Source of the DNA: Triglochin maritima
Lineage: Eukaryota; Streptophyta; Magnoliopsida; Alismatales; Juncaginaceae
Direction: 5' to 3'
NCBI GenBank assembly: GCA_963682175.1
Contig: OY821772.1
Coordinates: forward strand, 44,352,925-44,416,924
DNA: 64,000 nt
The position numbers were made by a program, and so were the translations under genes. This document shows positions 59,911 through 64,000 of this stretch, piece after piece. The notes below the pieces were generated by a model that was given only the letters and a program-made list of their open reading frames with translations, ran no database searches and had not been told where the DNA came from. Positions within the stretch are counted from its first letter, which is position 1; each line of letters starts with the position of its first letter.

Positions 59911-60507
59911 TTTGACAAAACAACTGTTCAGGAAAATAAAAATAGAATTAATTTTAATAATGAAAAAAATACTCGTAGATTTCATGACAAATTGCATGTT
60001 ATAGAAATAATGAAATATATAACAATTTAACACATAAATACAACTAATATTTCAAATTTCATTTAACAGAAAATAATAAAAAACTATTCCAAATACTTAT
60101 ATTATATAATAAATTTCGTAAATGTACGTTATACAATTTTTAAATGTATATAAATTTAATTTAATTATAAACAGATTTATAAATACAACTAATATTTAAA
60201 ATTAAATATAATAGAAAATAACAAAACAATTCCGAATAATTTTAATTTAACAAAGAAATTAAAACTTAATTTTAAATATTCTTAAGTATAAAATTTGTGT
60301 AAAATTTACCTGAGTCCAAGATAAGAAGTGTTGTGCGAGCTCCGAATGGAAGAAAAACTAGAAGAAAAGAATAGTTTTAATCAAATTTTTTTAAAAAATT
60401 AACAAAAAACTACACGAATCGGGTTCAACCCGCGATTTGAGCATTTTTTATTCTCCCCTCCAATTTTCTAATTTTTTATTTAAACTTTATTATTTTAAAA
60501 AATTACG

Positions 60508-62815
60508 GAATCCGTTGGACTACCGTGGAGCTTAAAGAGGATACATTCACACGGCTATTTAGGTCGTGAAATTCCAATCGTTGCTAACTTGCTATTATTC
60601 GTTAAATAAAATGAAAAATATTTAGTAGGATAAAATAAGTAATCTGGTCTTATAAAAATTGTGGAAGCACGATCCACTTCGGTGGTCACAAAATGATTGT
60701 TGTGAGAGTGAGAAATAATACGTATACCCTTAGAGCTGTTGTTTAACTCGGGCTCTTCTTTTGGTTCTATACAATACGGTGCATACACCCCACCTTTACG
60801 TTAAACTCTCCCTTGAATTGTTTTTTTTCTAATTCTATCACAGCAACGTCAATAAGTATGTATGATAATGGGTCGTATCCACTACTTCAGCCCATAAAAG
60901 GACGCTCTTGCAAAATTAGAACGATCGTTTGTTTAAAACAAACACAATATGAAAAGCTAAATGCAGTCATGATTTGACTATATTTATTACATGTATTTAA
61001 CAAATCACAGGTTCAAATGATCGTCAGTGGTTCCGATAGCTATCTTCGGCCTAGATTTCAATTATTTTAGATGACAATGTGGTGTTAGGTTAACAACCCT
61101 CTGCATTAATCTTTTCCCAAAACCTACGGAATAAAGTTCTACTCGTAGACTGCCAAATTCACATAATTAAACAGCACAAAGTGAACCAATCAACCAAACA
61201 ACTTCAATGAAACATATTACATGTCGTGAGGTCGAATCTTTGTGAAACAAAGATGACCACCAGAAAGGAAAAAAGTCACATCACCAACTGACATGGTGTG
61301 CATGGAACAACCACTACTGCATAACCGCAACAATAGGAACTTATTCACCAACCTATGGCTCCACTCTTGATGTAAAGAGCCCCTCGTCTGCAAAATTATT
61401 TCAATCTTACAATAGAGCAGTTGTTGACTTGTTTCCACCAACTCGGTGGAGTAAACCTCAATAAACCTTATGTTCTTGACATGTATTTGTTTTTTTATTA
61501 TAAAGAAGTGATAATAGGGAACGAGTCTCACCAATCAGTAAAGCCGAGATCTAGATTTGATTGGGAAGTCTGAACTAATTAAGCTGGCATGTGTAGAATT
61601 ATGGCATGATATTGAGATATGATTGTTAAATCACGGGCACAATGTAGTAATATCGTTACATTACGTGTCATAGAATGAGCACTTCCAGCAAGTAATTAAT
61701 ATAGTGTGTGCACAATTTAGCTATTACTTTAACTCTTAAATATGTTCATCAATAATTACTTATTAAGTATGGGACTGGGGGCACAGGCATGTCAATCGCT
61801 TACTGCCAACTGCCAAGTGTAAATTAACCTCTCAATACTAGCAATTGTATACCTTAATTTTCTACCTATATATATCGGTTCCACAAAGTGATAAAACGAA
61901 ATCGTACTTTAACAATTATCGAAGGAATCTAATTTCAGTATCTTTTTAACACTTGAATCACAGTACACTAATAAATTAAAGTGACACGTCAAAGTGTTTG
62001 CACTTTTTATTATTTTCCAGAAGATAATTATTAATTTATTGACAAGAGAACCTCTTTTGAAGTTTTAAAATAAAACTAAGCTTTTAACGTTGATATTGAC
62101 ATAAAATTAATTAATGGTTGATGATTATTATTATCGTGGTGAAGAACCAACCAACAGAGGCTACATGAGCAGAACTATTGTAGTAACTACACGAGTAATC
62201 ACAAAAATGACGTCATTAGTATACATCAAATGCTGATTTTAATTAGTAGAAAATAGCGTAGATCTTTCAACGAGGTGTGTGTGTGTATATCATATATTTA
62301 CGTAACTTTTAGCCAACACTTGGGGTATACACATCACTATGAATTTTTAATACATTACATAAACAAAACTTTAAACTCCAAAATTCTCTACTCAATTTAT
62401 TTCAAAGCCACTGAAAGTAACAACGTTGACCAATCCAACCGCATCAACAAAATTGCATACTCTTATAAAAAAAGAAAAAAAGAGACATATTTATAAGTGA
62501 TTTAAAAACAATCGATGCAGAGGATATTTGTGCACAGATGGAAAACCAGGATGTTAACCAATATGACGTGCTTATTAGTTAAACGTGATATACCCAAAAC
62601 GGAGAACAACACAGATGATAATGGTGTGTAAATATTTAATGTCGATTGAAATACCAATCCGGAAAATGATTTCCATGTATGCAAAAAATGAATATAAATC
62701 ACAACGTTATCACACCCACAATACACACGACTTAAGTGTGAATACTTAAAATTGGCATTTATATCCTGGAATAAAATAGAATTCAATATCTATATGCATG
62801 TATCATAGGGTCGTT
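60508..62815. other. intergenic region, nothing firmly recognised
   Basis: AT-rich DNA with only short unrelated open frames. No borders of mobile elements seen. Confidence 0.4.
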
Positions 62816-63086
62816 ATACACGGACGCACGCGTCACGGACGCGCCTTACGTGGATCTGTACAGCTCAAGTATTTTCTTTGAGTCAGCGTCCAGTCAGCGA
62901 GATTTCTCACCTCGCGTTTTGTCTTTTTAAAAAACGGCGGTTCTTTAAGTTCAACGATTTATTTCCCAATACACAGATAAGACAGTGTGCAGACCCTAGG
63001 ACAGCGTGCAAACCCTTTATTCGTGCAGATCTCACACTTATCATAATATTTTTTATTATTAAGTTTTGTCCAGAAATGGAACTGAA

Positions 63087-64000
63087 AGTTTGTCCTGTTT
63101 ATGTAGAAAGTTTGTCTTGTTTATGTAGAATGGTTGTCCAGTTTATGTTGAAATTCATACTTATTCCAGACAGAAAATACACTTATTCCAGACATAAAAT
63201 ACACTTATTCCGGACAAAAATACCCTTATTCCGGAAAGAAAATACACTTATTCCGGACAAAAATACACTTATTCCAGACAGAAAATACACTTATTCTGGA
63301 CACCAAACTTTCTTCTTATTCCGAACAGAAACACAACTTAATCCGAACAAACAAACAACATATTCCGAAGAGACTCACAACTTAATCCGAACAGACACAC
63401 AACTTATTCCGAACAGAAAGACAACTTAATCCGAATAGACACACAACTTATTCCGAACAGACCCACAACATATTCCGAACAGACGCACAACATATTCCGA
63501 ACAGACAGACAACTTAATCGGAACAGACACACAACTTATTCCGAACAGACTCACAACATATTCCGAACAGACTCACAACTTAATCCGAACACACACAACA
63601 TATTCCGAACAGACTCACAACTTAATCCGAACACACACAACTTATTCCGAACAGACAGACAACTTAATCCGAATAGACACACAACTTATTCCGAACAGAC
63701 CCACAACATATTCTGAACAGACACACAACATATTCCGAACAAACTCACAACTTAATCGGAACTGACACACAACTTATTCCGAACAGACCCACAACATATT
63801 TCGAACATACACACAACATATCCCGAACATACACACAACTTAAACCGAACAGAGACACAACTTACAACTTAAACCGAACAAACATACAACTTAAACCGAA
63901 CAGACACACAACATATTCCGAACAGACACATAACTTAAACCGAACAGACATACAACTTAAACCGAACAAACACACAACTTATTCCGAACAAACCCACAAC
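63087..64000. repeat. 22-bp minisatellite, runs off the right edge
   Basis: From about 63153 to the edge: roughly 38 units of about 22 bp, of type ACACAACTTATTCCGAACAG, with an earlier sub-block of type AAAATACACTTATTCCGGAC (63153-63310). Three preceding units (63087-63152, GAAAGTTTGTCCTGTTTATGTA) have the same period and resemble the reverse complement of the sub-block. The period is not a multiple of three and the open frames across it are not genes. Confidence 0.9.

Larger units (their letters stand above)
57920..60507. mobile_element. truncated, internally deleted relative of the MULE
   Basis: 57920 to about 58483 corresponds to about 3205-3765 of the first element (transposase N-terminus). 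It then jumps to the equivalent of about 7048 and follows the PMD gene to the right end, with the terminal AAAAAATTACGG at 60497-60508. About 3.3 kb is missing, with a few bases in common at the join (ATTTC). The left inverted repeat and the three subterminal repeats are absent. At the right end the GATCGCGGGT stem has decayed. No target duplication can be tested because the left end is lost. Confidence 0.88.

Noticed and set aside
63153..64000. CRISPR-like array
   Set aside because: The 22-bp units are contiguous with no unique spacers, in a plant nuclear context: a minisatellite.

Overview
The window is nuclear DNA of a flowering plant. Evidence: spliced genes with GT-AG introns, nuclear tRNA genes, a chloroplast-targeted light-harvesting gene, an IGT/LAZY gene, and many plant transposon types (MULE, hAT, PIF/Harbinger, Ty1/copia, MITEs). 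Several genes have a GC-rich 5' end and an AT-rich 3' end (NRX1 exon 1, EXO70 start). Such gradients are common in monocots and some early-diverging lineages, but I cannot name the species.

Layout. 1-660: unrecognised. 657-2614: LTR-like DNA with nine copies of the palindrome CGGTCGACCG. 2615-9234: a 6.6-kb Mutator-like element with inverted ends and a 10-bp target duplication; it carries a MULE transposase (+) and a plant-mobile-domain (PMD) gene (-) in convergent, MuDR-like order. 11515-11587: tRNA-Lys(CTT). 14647-16092: complete five-exon LAZY/DRO1 (IGT) gene. 17023-20323: five-exon TMEM87-like seven-transmembrane protein. 20732-26032: Ty1/copia element with 251-bp LTRs, flanked by a 121-bp duplication. 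28565-30388: single-exon EXO70 (D clade). 30.6-34.7 kb: hAT remnants, an 835-bp hAT-type MITE and tRNA-Arg(CCT). 34722-40087: broken copia element in which a 1,342-bp segment is present three times with no difference seen. 40.1-43.4 kb: ruined Harbinger transposase with nested MITEs. 43720-46408: hAT element with a decayed transposase. 46703-49083: NRX1-like nucleoredoxin, one thioredoxin-like domain per exon. 51-54.5 kb: LTR remnants. 55283-57562: LHCA6-like antenna gene with a G-box/I-box promoter. 57920-60507: truncated, internally deleted relative of the first MULE. 63.1-64.0 kb: 22-bp minisatellite running off the edge.

The host genes do not form one pathway (root and shoot angle, Golgi membrane trafficking, exocytosis, redox repair, photosystem I). 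The order LAZY - TMEM87-like - EXO70D matches, from memory, Arabidopsis At1g72490-At1g72480-At1g72470, so that block looks like conserved microsynteny opened up by a copia insertion. The most system-like item is the MULE that pairs a transposase with a PMD gene in the place where maize MuDR carries mudrB.
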